From contig LNEV01000019.1 of assembly GCA_001464335.1 (NCBI GenBank), positions 1 to 64,000 of the forward strand: 64,000 nucleotides of DNA, read 5' to 3'. Each line of letters starts with the position of its first letter. Position 1 is the stretch's first letter. The notes under the pieces were generated by a model. It saw only the letters and a list, made by a program, of their open reading frames with translations. It had not been told where the DNA came from and ran no database searches. This stretch comes from Rhizobiales bacterium Ga0077545 (GTDB taxonomy: Bacteria > Pseudomonadota > Alphaproteobacteria > Rhizobiales > Methylopilaceae). Shown here piece after piece: positions 1 through 10,846 of the stretch. The translations under genes were made by a program, and so were the position numbers.

Positions 1-221
1 CTTCGAAAGGGAGTGCCCACGGGGTCAGCGCCAGAGGCGAAGAACACCGCGCGCGGAGCGCCGGCGTGCCGGTCTTTCGTGGGACTTTCTTCGCGCTTTT
101 CCGTTTCCGCCCTGCGGAAGGCGGAGGCGCCCGACGCTCCGCGCATCCCTCCGGGAAGCGCCCGAACGAGCCCAAGCACCACTCCCGCCGGGAGGCATTC
201 GCGCATGTCCGAAGCTCAGCG
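1..221. other. Non-coding, no gene seen
   Basis: No convincing gene lies here. Open frames exist on both strands only because the region is very GC-rich; none has a ribosome-binding site plus a recognisable product, and the long ones run on antisense to tenA. This stretch forms the left part of a 392-base gap between the window edge and the tenA stop codon. Confidence 0.5.
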
Positions 222-370
222 TTCCCCGGACGGCGTGCGCGCAGCGCATCGCCCGATCCGGGGCCCAGCGCACAAAAGCGGCGCAGCCGCACTTGGCTTT
301 CGAGCGCCTCCGGCGCACTCACCCCTGGGACCCGGATCGGCGCGCGGCTGCGCCGCGCTTGTCCGGGAAA
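222..370. repeat. Dispersed palindromic repeat, copy 1
   Basis: The segment opens with TTCCCCGGACGGCGTGCGC, continues through AGCGCATCGC and GATCCGGGG, and closes with CCCGGATCGGCG ... CTTGTCCGGG. Each half can fold on itself (CCCCGGA with TCCGGGG, then CCCGGA with TCCGGG). The same blocks recur in the same order at 56192-56314 with a diverged middle. This is the style of the short palindromic repeats scattered through Hyphomicrobiales genomes. It lies just downstream of tenA, where it may also act as an RNA 3' structure; that role is inference. Confidence 0.75.
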
Positions 371-392
371 CGCCAGCCTTCGCGTCAGGCGC

Positions 393-1055
393 TTACACCG
401 GCCACTCGCCGAGAGTCCACGCCGAATTCCAGAACATCCATTCGAGCTGCGTCGCGCGCGTAAAGGCGTGGTGCATCGCCTTCAGGGTCTCGGGCGAAGC
501 CTTCGCCGCCGCGCGGTCGGTCGTCGCGATGACGGCGCGCACCGCCTCGTGGAATTCATCTCCCGCATAGGTGTCGATCCAGGCCTGATAGGGATTGTTC
601 GCCGCCGCGCGGGCATGAATGTCGCGGCCGACCTCGGCATAGATCCAGAAGCAGGGCAGCAGCGCCGCCAGCACGACGGGATAGCTCTCCGACCAGGCGG
701 TCGCGATGAGATAGTTCGAATAATGGTGGCAGGCGGGCGAGAGCGGGATCGCCTCGAAATCCTGTGCCGACACGCCGAAGCGCTGGAAGAAATCGCCGTG
801 CAGCGCCCGCTCGACGATGATCGCGACCTTCGCGCCTTCCGAGAACTGCACGATGCCGTCCGCATCGTCGGCCTTCGCGGCGGCCACAGCCAGCGCGCGG
901 CCGAACGCGATCAGGTAATGGGCGTCCTGGATGATGTAATGCTTGAAACGATCCTCGGAGAGCGTGCCCTCCGCCAGCGCCGCGTTGAACGGCATGGTGC
1001 GGATCGTCTCATAAAGCGCCGCATTGGCGGCCCAGGCGTCCTTGCTGAACGTCAT
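393..1055 (-). CDS. tenA: TenA-family aminopyrimidine aminohydrolase / thiaminase II
   Basis: This 220-residue protein is a TenA-family enzyme. The family hydrolyses thiamine or its degradation product formylaminopyrimidine to salvage the HMP moiety for thiamine synthesis in the cytoplasm. All the active-site residues known from Bacillus TenA fall at the same numbers: D44, Y112, C135 (in LLPCFWIYAEVG), Y139, Y163 and E205 (in QLEWMFW), so the enzyme should be active. The start chosen is the ATG at 1055, giving MTFSKDAW; it overlaps the upstream gene's stop as ATGA, implying translational coupling. A longer frame begins 16 codons earlier but lies wholly inside the neighbour. No other thiamine gene is nearby, and the gene sits at the tail of the atp cluster. 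Confidence 0.93.
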   Translation of the reverse strand: MTFSKDAWAANAALYETIRTMPFNAALAEGTLSEDRFKHYIIQDAHYLIAFGRALAVAAAKADDADGIVQFSEGAKVAIIVERALHGDFFQRFGVSAQDFEAIPLSPACHHYSNYLIATAWSESYPVVLAALLPCFWIYAEVGRDIHARAAANNPYQAWIDTYAGDEFHEAVRAVIATTDRAAAKASPETLKAMHHAFTRATQLEWMFWNSAWTLGEWPV

Positions 1056-1486
1056 TGAACGAGTGCTCCATAGAAGGCTGTGTCGAGGCGGGGAGGGGCG
1101 CAATCAAAGTAAGGACGGACCAGATCGACGGCGCGCGGATCCACGGAAAACAGGTCCACGAACGAACTGTCGACGACAATTATGATCAGAAAGGGGTGCT
1201 CGTCCGCCTCGGATCGGAACGCTCGGAATTCGCCCCAGACGACTTGACGGAGCTCCCCGCAGAGGCTTTCGAACTCGGGAGTGGACAGTCTCGCACGGGA
1301 CGTCAGTGCCGAATCAAATCCGGCAGTCGCTGCGGTGTCGAATGCGTCGCCGACCGCTGAGCCTTCATTCTCGAAAGGCAATATCTGCCAAAAGGCAGAC
1401 GGCAGAACCGGCCCCAGGATCGATAACAGCTCGCATATGTCGAGAACAAAACCCGGAGAGGGCCGTGTCAGCGAGATTGCGTGCAT
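1052..1486 (-). CDS. Hypothetical protein coupled to tenA
   Basis: This 144-residue protein is not recognised. It has no signal peptide, no membrane segment and no obvious catalytic motif; the C-terminal half contains a hydrophobic strand (FLIIIVVDSSFVDLF). The gene follows atpC after 31 bases, has a good Shine-Dalgarno (GAGG four bases before ATG), and its TGA overlaps the tenA start as ATGA. That layout argues it is a real gene translated together with tenA. By eye its base composition is somewhat less GC-rich than its neighbours. It could be a small regulator, partner or immunity-like protein; there is no evidence to choose. Confidence 0.6.
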   Translation of the reverse strand: MHAISLTRPSPGFVLDICELLSILGPVLPSAFWQILPFENEGSAVGDAFDTAATAGFDSALTSRARLSTPEFESLCGELRQVVWGEFRAFRSEADEHPFLIIIVVDSSFVDLFSVDPRAVDLVRPYFDCAPPRLDTAFYGALVQ

Positions 1487-1517
1487 GTCACCTCAATCAT
1501 GCTGAGGTCGGAAGACG

Positions 1518-1922
1518 TCAGTGAACGGTGACGCCCGCGGCGCGGATATCCTTGATCCACGCAATGTTCTGCGCGGCCTTGGCGCGCGTCTCGTCGCTCG
1601 TCGCGTGGCCGAGGGCGGCTTCCGCAACCGCGATCTCGCGGGCAAGCGCCTCGCTGTCCAGCTCGGCGGCCGGGAGGGCGAAGTCCGCGAGGATCGTCAG
1701 GCCGTCCGCGTTCACTTCGGCAAAGCCGCCGCGCACGTAGAAGCTCTGGACCGAGGAGCCCGTCTTGATGGTCACGACACCGGGCCGCAGCACGGTGATG
1801 AACGGCGCGTGGTTGGCGAGGACCGTGAATTCGCCCTCGACGCCCGGCACCGTCACTTCATCGGCCTGTTCGGAGATGAGAAGACGCTCGGGCGAAACCA
1901 GTTCGAACGCGAAAGAGGCCAT
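1518..1922 (-). CDS. atpC: F1-ATPase epsilon subunit
   Basis: This 134-residue epsilon subunit is part of the F1 central stalk; it couples rotation to catalysis and inhibits ATP hydrolysis. The N-terminal beta-sandwich is plain (FELVSPERLL, then VPGVEGEFTVLANHAP, then VRGGFAEV), followed by the two-helix C-terminal region with the alanine-rich stretch around residues 88-115. Its length matches the alphaproteobacterial family. It is the last F1 gene of the operon, 12 bases after a small membrane-protein gene that normally is not there, with GGGA upstream of its ATG. Expected location: cytoplasmic face of the inner membrane. Confidence 0.97.
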   Translation of the reverse strand: MASFAFELVSPERLLISEQADEVTVPGVEGEFTVLANHAPFITVLRPGVVTIKTGSSVQSFYVRGGFAEVNADGLTILADFALPAAELDSEALAREIAVAEAALGHATSDETRAKAAQNIAWIKDIRAAGVTVH

Positions 1923-1934
1923 GACAATGTTCCC

Positions 1935-2174
1935 TTAGCGCCGCCCGACGACGATCCCGGCCCCAAGGCCGAGGATCGCGCCGATGGCGGCGAAGATGCC
2001 GATATGTTGCCACTGGTCGGAGGTGATCTCGCCACCCCCGCGCGCGGGCTGATCGCCGGTGATCTCGATGTTCAGCGGGCCGATATTGATCTCCGCCGAT
2101 TCCGGACGGGTGACATAGCCGGCGAGCGCTCCCGCGAGGAGCCCAAGAACAAGCAGCATGGCCTTCGAGTTCAT
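1935..2174 (-). CDS. Small two-helix membrane protein inside the atp operon
   Basis: This 79-residue unrecognised protein has two clear membrane segments: residues about 6-22 (LLVLGLLAGALAGYV) and about 57-77 (IGIFAAIGAILGLGAGIVVG, glycine-zipper-like). They are joined by a polar loop of about 34 residues containing EINIGPLNIEITG. It starts with ATG at 2174, 22 bases after the atpD stop, and stops 12 bases before atpC, so it is embedded in the operon on the same strand. It has no overlap with either neighbour. The Shine-Dalgarno is modest. The position suggests an accessory or assembly role for ATP synthase, but that is inference; it is not AtpI, which sits by atpB. Confidence 0.7.
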   Translation of the reverse strand: MNSKAMLLVLGLLAGALAGYVTRPESAEINIGPLNIEITGDQPARGGGEITSDQWQHIGIFAAIGAILGLGAGIVVGRR

Positions 2175-2196
2175 CGGCTGGTCCCGCGGTGAGAGA

Positions 2197-4570
<2,374 letters not shown>

Positions 4571-4584
4571 TCGCGGTCAACCCC

Positions 4585-6114
4585 TCAGGCGAAGGTCTTG
4601 GCGAAGGCGTCGACGGCGGCCTTCAGTTTGTCGCCGGTGTCCTTCGAGAGTTCCTTCGACGTGCGGATCGCATCGAGGATGTCGGTGTGCTGGGTGCGCA
4701 GGAAGTTGAGCAGACCCTGCTCGAACGGACGCACCTGAGCGACCGGCAGGCTGTCGAGATAGCCGTTGGTGCCGGCCCAGATGACCGCGACCTGCTCTTC
4801 GACCTTGAGCGGCGAGAACTGGCCCTGCTTGAGCAGCTCCGTCAGGCGCGCGCCGCGGTTGAGGAGCTTCTGGGTCGTGGCGTCGAGGTCCGAGCCGAAC
4901 TGCGCGAACGCCGCCATTTCGCGGTACTGCGCGAGTTCGCCTTTGATCTTGCCGGCAACCTGCTTCATCGCCTTGATCTGGGCGGCCGAGCCGACGCGCG
5001 ACACCGAGAGGCCGACGTTCACCGCCGGACGGATGCCCTGGTAGAACAGATCGGTCTCGAGGAAGATCTGGCCGTCGGTGATCGAGATCACGTTGGTCGG
5101 GATGTAGGCCGACACGTCGTTGGCCTGCGTCTCGATGACGGGAAGGGCAGTCAGCGAACCGGCGCCGTTGTCGTCGTTGAGCTTCGCCGCGCGCTCGAGA
5201 AGACGCGAATGGAGATAGAAGACGTCGCCCGGATAGGCTTCGCGGCCCGGCGGACGGCGCAGAAGCAGCGACATCTGACGGTAGGCGACGGCCTGCTTGG
5301 AAAGATCGTCATAGGCGATGAGGGCATGGAGGCCGTTGTCGCGGAAATATTCGCCCATGGCGCAGCCGGCGAAGGGCGCCAGGAACTGCATCGGCGCCGG
5401 ATCGGACGCGGTCGCGGCGACGACGATCGAATATTCGAGCGCGCCCTGCTCTTCGAGCACCTTTACGAACTGCGCGACGGTCGAGCGCTTCTGGCCGATG
5501 GCGACATAGACGCAGTAGAGCTTGGCCTTCTCGTCCGTGCCCTTGTTGATGGGCTTCTGGTTGAGAATGGTGTCGAGGATGACGGCGGTCTTGCCGGTCT
5601 GGCGGTCGCCGATGACGAGCTCGCGCTGGCCGCGGCCGACCGGGATCAGCGCATCGATGGCCTTGAGGCCGGTCTGCATCGGCTCATGAACCGATTTGCG
5701 CGGAATGATGCCCGGCGCCTTGACGTCCACGCGGGCGCGCTTCTTGGCGTTGATCGGGCCCTTGCCGTCGATCGGATTGCCGAGCGCGTCGACGACGCGG
5801 CCGAGCAGTTCGGGACCGACCGGAACATCGACGATCGAGCCTGTGCGCTTGACCGTGTCGCCCTCTTTGATGTCGCGGTCCGACCCGAAGATGACGACGC
5901 CGACATTGTCGGTTTCGAGGTTGAGGGCCATGCCGCGGATGCCGCCTGGGAACTCAACCATCTCGCCGGCCTGAACCTGGTCGAGACCGTAGATGCGGGC
6001 GATGCCGTCGCCGACGGACAGAACCTGTCCGACTTCGGAAACTTCGGCTTCTTCACCGAAATTCTTGATCTGATCCTTGAGGATCGCGGAAATTTCAGCG
6101 GCGCGGATGTCCAT
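4585..6114 (-). CDS. atpA: F1-ATPase alpha subunit
   Basis: This 509-residue non-catalytic nucleotide-binding alpha subunit of F1 has Walker A motif GDRQTGKT at residues 169-176 and the conserved arginine-finger region [10 protein letters not shown] toward the C-terminal third. The N-terminus ([19 protein letters not shown]) is the segment that contacts the delta subunit. Its ATG overlaps the atpH TGA by one base (TGATG), so translation of the two is coupled. Confidence 0.98.
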   Translation of the reverse strand: MDIRAAEISAILKDQIKNFGEEAEVSEVGQVLSVGDGIARIYGLDQVQAGEMVEFPGGIRGMALNLETDNVGVVIFGSDRDIKEGDTVKRTGSIVDVPVGPELLGRVVDALGNPIDGKGPINAKKRARVDVKAPGIIPRKSVHEPMQTGLKAIDALIPVGRGQRELVIGDRQTGKTAVILDTILNQKPINKGTDEKAKLYCVYVAIGQKRSTVAQFVKVLEEQGALEYSIVVAATASDPAPMQFLAPFAGCAMGEYFRDNGLHALIAYDDLSKQAVAYRQMSLLLRRPPGREAYPGDVFYLHSRLLERAAKLNDDNGAGSLTALPVIETQANDVSAYIPTNVISITDGQIFLETDLFYQGIRPAVNVGLSVSRVGSAAQIKAMKQVAGKIKGELAQYREMAAFAQFGSDLDATTQKLLNRGARLTELLKQGQFSPLKVEEQVAVIWAGTNGYLDSLPVAQVRPFEQGLLNFLRTQHTDILDAIRTSKELSKDTGDKLKAAVDAFAKTFA

Positions 6115-6674
6115 CAGCGCACCTCTTTCATGGCGTGTTGGATGGCGGAAAGGCGAGTTTTCAGGGAGGCGTCGACCATGCGGCTGCCAAGCTGCACGAT
6201 GATGCCTCCGATGATCGAAGGATCAACCTTGATGTCGATCGCGACGTCCTTCTTGGTGACGTCGGCGAGAGCGGCCTTGATGTCCTTGATGCGGGCATCG
6301 TTCAGCTCTTCGGCGACGGTCACCTTGGCCGTCAGCTCGCCGCGTGCCTTGGCGACGATCGCGCGGAAAGCGCGGATCATCGCATCGACCGAGAACAGGC
6401 GCCTGTTCTTGGCAGCGAGCTTGATGAAATTGGCGGCAAGGCCCGAAATCTTGGCCTTGTCGAGAATGGCAGTGATGGCTCCGAGCTGTTCTCCGGCGCT
6501 GAACACCGGGCTCTTCACCAGCCGCTTAAGGTCGTCGCTGCCGGAGACAAGGGCCTCGAAGCGCTGCAGATCCTTCAGGACGGCGTCGGTCGATTTCGCG
6601 TCTTCGGCAAGCTCATACAGCGCCGTCGCGTAACGTCCGGCCATGCTTGTCGGTGTCGCGTCGATTTCTGACAC
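6114..6674 (-). CDS. atpH: F1-ATPase delta subunit
   Basis: This 186-residue delta subunit (OSCP family) anchors the F1 head to the peripheral stalk. It shows the helical N-terminal domain ([22 protein letters not shown]) and the conserved C-terminal block ([13 protein letters not shown]-like: [30 protein letters not shown]). The longest start is a GTG at 6674 with no clear Shine-Dalgarno; the ATG ten codons in (MAGRYATAL) is the alternative. It is the first gene of the F1 operon. The 215-base gap behind it, up to priA, should carry the operon promoter, which I could not place with confidence. Confidence 0.96.
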   Translation of the reverse strand: MSEIDATPTSMAGRYATALYELAEDAKSTDAVLKDLQRFEALVSGSDDLKRLVKSPVFSAGEQLGAITAILDKAKISGLAANFIKLAAKNRRLFSVDAMIRAFRAIVAKARGELTAKVTVAEELNDARIKDIKAALADVTKKDVAIDIKVDPSIIGGIIVQLGSRMVDASLKTRLSAIQHAMKEVR

Positions 6675-6889
6675 GGAGGGCGGTCTTTCGTCGGTTCATT
6701 CAGACCCTTTGCCCGGTCCGATGATCGGGTGGGCAAGAGACTGAAATATCGAGATAATTTGGCCGCGATTGGCCCGGCCAGCAGGGGCTGCCCCCGCGCG
6801 CCGGAGGTTGACTAACACACGCTCTATGGCCGTGCAACCGGCGTTGGCCACGCGCACGTGCGACGGTTTGGCATGCGTATATCTGCAGG

Positions 6890-9058
6890 TTACAAAAACG
6901 AGATCGGGTCCATATCGATCTGTAGGGAAAGCGAACCCGGCGCCTTCGGCGCGCGGCTCAGCCAGTCGCGGATCAGGGATGGCACATCGGTCGTTCTGGG
7001 GGCCTTTACGATGAGGCGCAGGCGGTGCCGTCCGCGAATGAGCGCCAGCGGCGGCTCGGCCGGGCCGAGCAGGCGGGCATCGGCGTCTTGCGGGAAAATT
7101 TGCGCAAGGCCGCGGGCGTAAAGCTCGGCATCCGTTTTCATCGGCGATGAGACGATCACGCTTGCGAGGCGCCCGAACGGCGGCAAGGCTGCATCGGAGC
7201 GCGCCGCGATCTCGGCTTCGTAGAACGAGACCGAATCGTGCGTCTTCAGGGCCTGCATCACGGGATGGCCGGGATCGTAGGTCTGGACGAAGCCGCGCCC
7301 GGGTCGCGCGCCGCGTCCAGCGCGGCCCGTCACCTGTTCGAGAAGCTGGAACGTGCGTTCGGCCGCGCGCGGGTCCGAGGTCGACAGCCCGAGATCACCG
7401 TCGACCACGCCGACATGCGTCAGGTGCGGAAAGTTGTGCCCCTTGGTGACCAGTTGCGTACCGATGACGAGATCGACCTCGTGCCGCGTGATGGCATCGA
7501 GCTCCGCGCGCATGCGCTCGGCACCCACCGTGATGTCGCTCGACAAGAGTGAAATCCGCGCCTCGGGGAAAAGCTTCGCGGCCTCGTCGCGGATTCGCTC
7601 GACGCCGGGGCCGACGGCCGCGAGTTTTCCGGGCGTCGCGCATTTCGGGCAGGCGGGCGGCACGTCCTCGTGATGGCCGCAATGATGGCAGACGAGCTTG
7701 CGGCGAAACCGATGCTCGACAAGCCAGGACGTGCAATTGGGACACTGGAAGCGGTGGCCGCACGCGCGGCACAGGGTCAGCGGAGCAAAGCCCCGGCGGT
7801 TGAGAAACAGAAGCGCCTGTTCGCCGCGTCTGAGCGTGTCGCGGATATCCTGTTCGAGCGAGGGGGCGATCCAGCGCCCCTGTTCGGGCGGGTCCGCGCG
7901 CAGATCGACCAATGTGATGTCCGGCAGCGCGCGCCCGCCGAAGCGCGAGGGCAGGATGTGATGTATGTATCGTCCCGCCTGCGCGTTGACGAGCGTCTCG
8001 ATGCTCGGCGTTGCCGAGACGAGCAGCGCGGGCGCTTTGGATATCTGCGCGCGCACCACGGCCATGTCGCGGGCGTGATAGATCGGCGTGTCGTCCTGCT
8101 TGAAACCAGCATCGTGTTCCTCGTCGACGACGATTAGGCCGAGATCGCGGAAGGGCAGGAACAGAGCCGAGCGTGCGCCGACCACGATCTGCGTGTCGCC
8201 GGTCGTCACGCCTTCCCAGGTGCGGGCGCGGCGCTTGGCCGAAACCGTCGAGTGCCATTCGCCGGGTGCTGCGCCGAATCGCTGGGTGACGCGATCCATG
8301 ATCGCGCGCGTCAGCGCGATTTCGGGCAGCAGAATGAGCGCCTGCCGGCCGATTCGCAGGGCTTCGGCGGCGGCTTCGAGATAGACCTCGGTCTTGCCTG
8401 CGCCGGTGACGCCTTCGAGCAGATGGGTCGAGAAGCTGCGCGTACGCACCGTTTTTATCAGCGCCTCGGCGGTCGCCGCCTGATCCTCGCTGAGTTTCGG
8501 CGGGGCGAAATCGGCATCGAGGCCGGAGCCGATCGGTTCGGGCGGCAGTTCGACAATCCGCAGCGCGCCGTCCTTGACGAGGCCGTCGATGACGCCGCTG
8601 GATGCGCCGGAGAGCCGAGCGAGATCGGCTTTCGTGCGGGCCAGATTGTCGGCGGAGACCTCCAGCACGCGCGTGCGTGCGGCGGTCATGCGCGCGGGCT
8701 GTTCGCCGGTCGTAACGACGGCGCGTTTCGGGCTCTCCTCACCGACATGCCGCGCCCCGCGCAGCGCGATGCGCAGCACCATGCCGGCCGGGGAGAGCGT
8801 GTAGTTCGCCACCCAGTCGACGAAGCGCAGCACTTCGGGCGTCAGTGCCGGAAGATCGTAGACGCCGGAAATCGGCTTCAACTTTTTCTCGGGAACCTCA
8901 GGATCTCCGGGTCCCCAGACGACACCCGCCTGCATCTGGCGGCCGAGGGGCACCTCCACGATCGTTCCCGGCGCCGCCTCCATGCTCTCGGGAACGAGAT
9001 AGGTGAAGCTGCGATCAAGGGCGACCGGCAGAAGGACTTCAACGCGCGCTTTGCTCAT
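6890..9058 (-). CDS. priA: Primosomal protein N' (replication restart helicase)
   Basis: This 722-residue PriA is a superfamily 2 DNA helicase that reloads the replisome at stalled or repaired forks. Its Walker A motif GVTGAGKT is at 216-223 and the DEEH box at 312-315. Two zinc-binding sites are built from eight cysteines at about 430, 433, 439, 442, 457, 460, 470 and 473. The N-terminal 3'-DNA-binding domain (RVEVLLPVALDRSFTYLVP) is present. Its ATG overlaps the stop of the upstream glyoxalase-fold gene as ATGA. The product should be fully functional. Confidence 0.98.
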   Translation of the reverse strand: MSKARVEVLLPVALDRSFTYLVPESMEAAPGTIVEVPLGRQMQAGVVWGPGDPEVPEKKLKPISGVYDLPALTPEVLRFVDWVANYTLSPAGMVLRIALRGARHVGEESPKRAVVTTGEQPARMTAARTRVLEVSADNLARTKADLARLSGASSGVIDGLVKDGALRIVELPPEPIGSGLDADFAPPKLSEDQAATAEALIKTVRTRSFSTHLLEGVTGAGKTEVYLEAAAEALRIGRQALILLPEIALTRAIMDRVTQRFGAAPGEWHSTVSAKRRARTWEGVTTGDTQIVVGARSALFLPFRDLGLIVVDEEHDAGFKQDDTPIYHARDMAVVRAQISKAPALLVSATPSIETLVNAQAGRYIHHILPSRFGGRALPDITLVDLRADPPEQGRWIAPSLEQDIRDTLRRGEQALLFLNRRGFAPLTLCRACGHRFQCPNCTSWLVEHRFRRKLVCHHCGHHEDVPPACPKCATPGKLAAVGPGVERIRDEAAKLFPEARISLLSSDITVGAERMRAELDAITRHEVDLVIGTQLVTKGHNFPHLTHVGVVDGDLGLSTSDPRAAERTFQLLEQVTGRAGRGARPGRGFVQTYDPGHPVMQALKTHDSVSFYEAEIAARSDAALPPFGRLASVIVSSPMKTDAELYARGLAQIFPQDADARLLGPAEPPLALIRGRHRLRLIVKAPRTTDVPSLIRDWLSRAPKAPGSLSLQIDMDPISFL

Positions 9059-9444
9059 TCTGGCTTCAGGCAGACGGCTTCGATGTTATGCCCGTCGGGA
9101 TCGAAAACGAACGCGGCATAATAATTCGGCTGATAGTGCGGGCGCAGTCCGGGAGACCCGTTGTCGCGACCGCCGGCGGCAATCGCCGCTTTGTAAAAGG
9201 CGTCCACGTCGGCACGGGATCCGGCGCGAAAGGCAACGTGCAGTGCAGGCTTGGTCGCGCCTTCCGAGCCGATCCAGAAGCGCGCTTCGTCCCAGCTCTC
9301 GCCGAAGGAGGCGGCCCGAAAGCGCGGATCGGACTGCGGCTCGTCGCTGAGAAGTTTTATGCCGAGCGGTGCAAGTGCCGCGGCATAAAAAGCTTTTGCC
9401 TTCTCATAATCGTCAACGCCTAGACCTATATGATCGAGGATCAT
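9055..9444 (-). CDS. VOC-family (glyoxalase/bleomycin-resistance fold) protein
   Basis: This 129-residue cytoplasmic protein of the vicinal oxygen chelate superfamily starts with the typical [20 protein letters not shown] and ends with [17 protein letters not shown]. The two conserved positions that bind metal in active members are here as His5 and the C-terminal Glu of NIEAV. Proteins of this subgroup are often annotated as glyoxalase-like; the substrate cannot be deduced. It is directly upstream of priA with an ATGA overlap, so the two are likely co-translated, although the functions do not suggest a link. Confidence 0.88.
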   Translation of the reverse strand: MILDHIGLGVDDYEKAKAFYAAALAPLGIKLLSDEPQSDPRFRAASFGESWDEARFWIGSEGATKPALHVAFRAGSRADVDAFYKAAIAAGGRDNGSPGLRPHYQPNYYAAFVFDPDGHNIEAVCLKPE

Positions 9445-9514
9445 CCGTTCCTGCTTGCAAATGAACGCCGGTCGCGCGATTCACGGCAGGACCAGCTGTG
9501 AGGGACATTACGCC

Positions 9515-10171
9515 ATGAAGTTTTTCGTCGATACCGCCGATGTGGGTGAAATCCGCGATCTTGCCGAAACCGGGCTGATCGACGGCGTGACGACCAATCC
9601 CTCGCTCGTGCTGAAGGCGAACCGACCCTATCGCGAAATTCTCGAAGAGATCTGCGCCGTCGTACCCGGCCCCGTCTCGGCGGAAGTGGCCGCGACCGAT
9701 CTCGAGGGCATGCTGAAAGAGGGCCGCACGCTTGCGAAGATCGCGAGCAACATCGTCATCAAGGTCCCGCTTACCTGGGACGGCCTCAAGGCCTGCCGCG
9801 CATTCCGCTCCGAAGGCACGATGGTGAATGTCACGCTCTGCTTTTCGGCCAATCAGGCTCTGCTTGCGGCGAAAGCCGGGGCAAGCTTCATCTCGCCGTT
9901 TGTCGGCCGTCTCGACGACATCAATCTCGATGGCATGGAACTGATCCAGGAAATCCGGACCATCTACGACAATTACGGGGACCTCGAGACCGAGATTCTC
10001 GCCGCCTCGATCCGCTCGCCCAATCATGTGAAGGAAGCCGCGCTGATCGGTGCCGATGTCGCCACCTGCCCGGCGTCCGTCATCAAGAGCCTCGTCAATC
10101 ATCCGCTGACCGACAAGGGCCTCGCCCAGTTCGTCGCCGACTGGAAGAAGACCGGCCAGTCGATCGCGTAA
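9515..10171 (+). CDS. tal: Transaldolase / fructose-6-phosphate aldolase family protein
   Basis: This 218-residue TIM-barrel protein is of the small transaldolase (TalC/FSA) family, acting in the pentose phosphate pathway to move a dihydroxyacetone unit between sugar phosphates. The Schiff-base lysine is K83 in IVIKVPLT; other family blocks are [21 protein letters not shown] and PFVGRLDDI. Size alone does not separate transaldolase from fructose-6-phosphate aldolase. The start chosen is the ATG at 9515, preceded by GAGGGA; the frame is open 20 codons further upstream, but only MKFF fits the family. It is divergent from the priA pair. Confidence 0.94.
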   Translation: MKFFVDTADVGEIRDLAETGLIDGVTTNPSLVLKANRPYREILEEICAVVPGPVSAEVAATDLEGMLKEGRTLAKIASNIVIKVPLTWDGLKACRAFRSEGTMVNVTLCFSANQALLAAKAGASFISPFVGRLDDINLDGMELIQEIRTIYDNYGDLETEILAASIRSPNHVKEAALIGADVATCPASVIKSLVNHPLTDKGLAQFVADWKKTGQSIA

Positions 10172-10198
10172 CGGCGACCGGCTGACCGGCAGGATGTC

Positions 10199-10732
10199 TC
10201 AGGCTTCAGCCTGCCGTGCATCCCGGCGCGCCTGCGCGACGGCACCGGCCTTGCGCTGGCGCCCGCGCTCCATCGGGCGGATCAGGTCTTGCCGCTTCTG
10301 GCTCTTGATGGCGCGCATGCCATCATGGGCGTGGCGGGTGTTGTAGGCGCTTTCGTCCTTTTCGGCCTCTTTCTTCATCTCAAGGGCCTTCCGCGCCGAA
10401 GCGCGGAGATCAATCCGCGCCGCCAATTGTTTGCGGCGCGTGCTCTCGCTGTTGAGGCGCGCCATTGCCTTGGCCAGCACCTGCGTCTTCAGCCGGTTGC
10501 CCGTATCGCCGGCGGCGGGGGCTGCGCCCTTCGGCTCGCTCTTGCGCCGCATTTCCCGGCGCTGCTGATTCGCCTGGCTCTGGGCGCGGTTGCGCCTCTC
10601 GCGCAGAAGCGCGACGAGCTTGCCGATGTCGCTATCGCTCAGATCCTGCAAGGCGGGATGGCGCGTCTGATCGACGAGGTCATTTTCCTCCGAGGTGAGG
10701 GCGCGGGCTTCGGCCTTGCTGTTGATCGCCAT
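10199..10732 (-). CDS. Charged helical protein of unknown function
   Basis: This 177-residue protein is strongly charged and rich in Arg, Lys, Gln, Glu and Ala, with no hydrophobic segment and no cysteine. Most of it should be helical or coiled coil (LVALLRERRNRAQSQANQQRREMRRK), and the C-terminus is basic. Not recognised as a characterised family. It is convergent with the transaldolase gene (27-base gap) and divergent from xerC. The basic character could suit nucleic-acid or ribosome binding, but nothing in the sequence proves it. Confidence 0.75.
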   Translation of the reverse strand: MAINSKAEARALTSEENDLVDQTRHPALQDLSDSDIGKLVALLRERRNRAQSQANQQRREMRRKSEPKGAAPAAGDTGNRLKTQVLAKAMARLNSESTRRKQLAARIDLRASARKALEMKKEAEKDESAYNTRHAHDGMRAIKSQKRQDLIRPMERGRQRKAGAVAQARRDARQAEA

Positions 10733-10846
10733 GCGGTGTCCTTTCCGGATCGAATTGCAATTGCTTTTATCTGGGGCAAGGCGGCGCCAAGGCGAGACGC
10801 TCCGGCGCGAGAGGCTTTGTTAAGCGGGCAGGGCCATCGTGGTTCA

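Noticed and set aside
4687-6633. 648-codon antisense frame across atpA and atpH
   Set aside because: Covers two genes on the other strand; no family resemblance.
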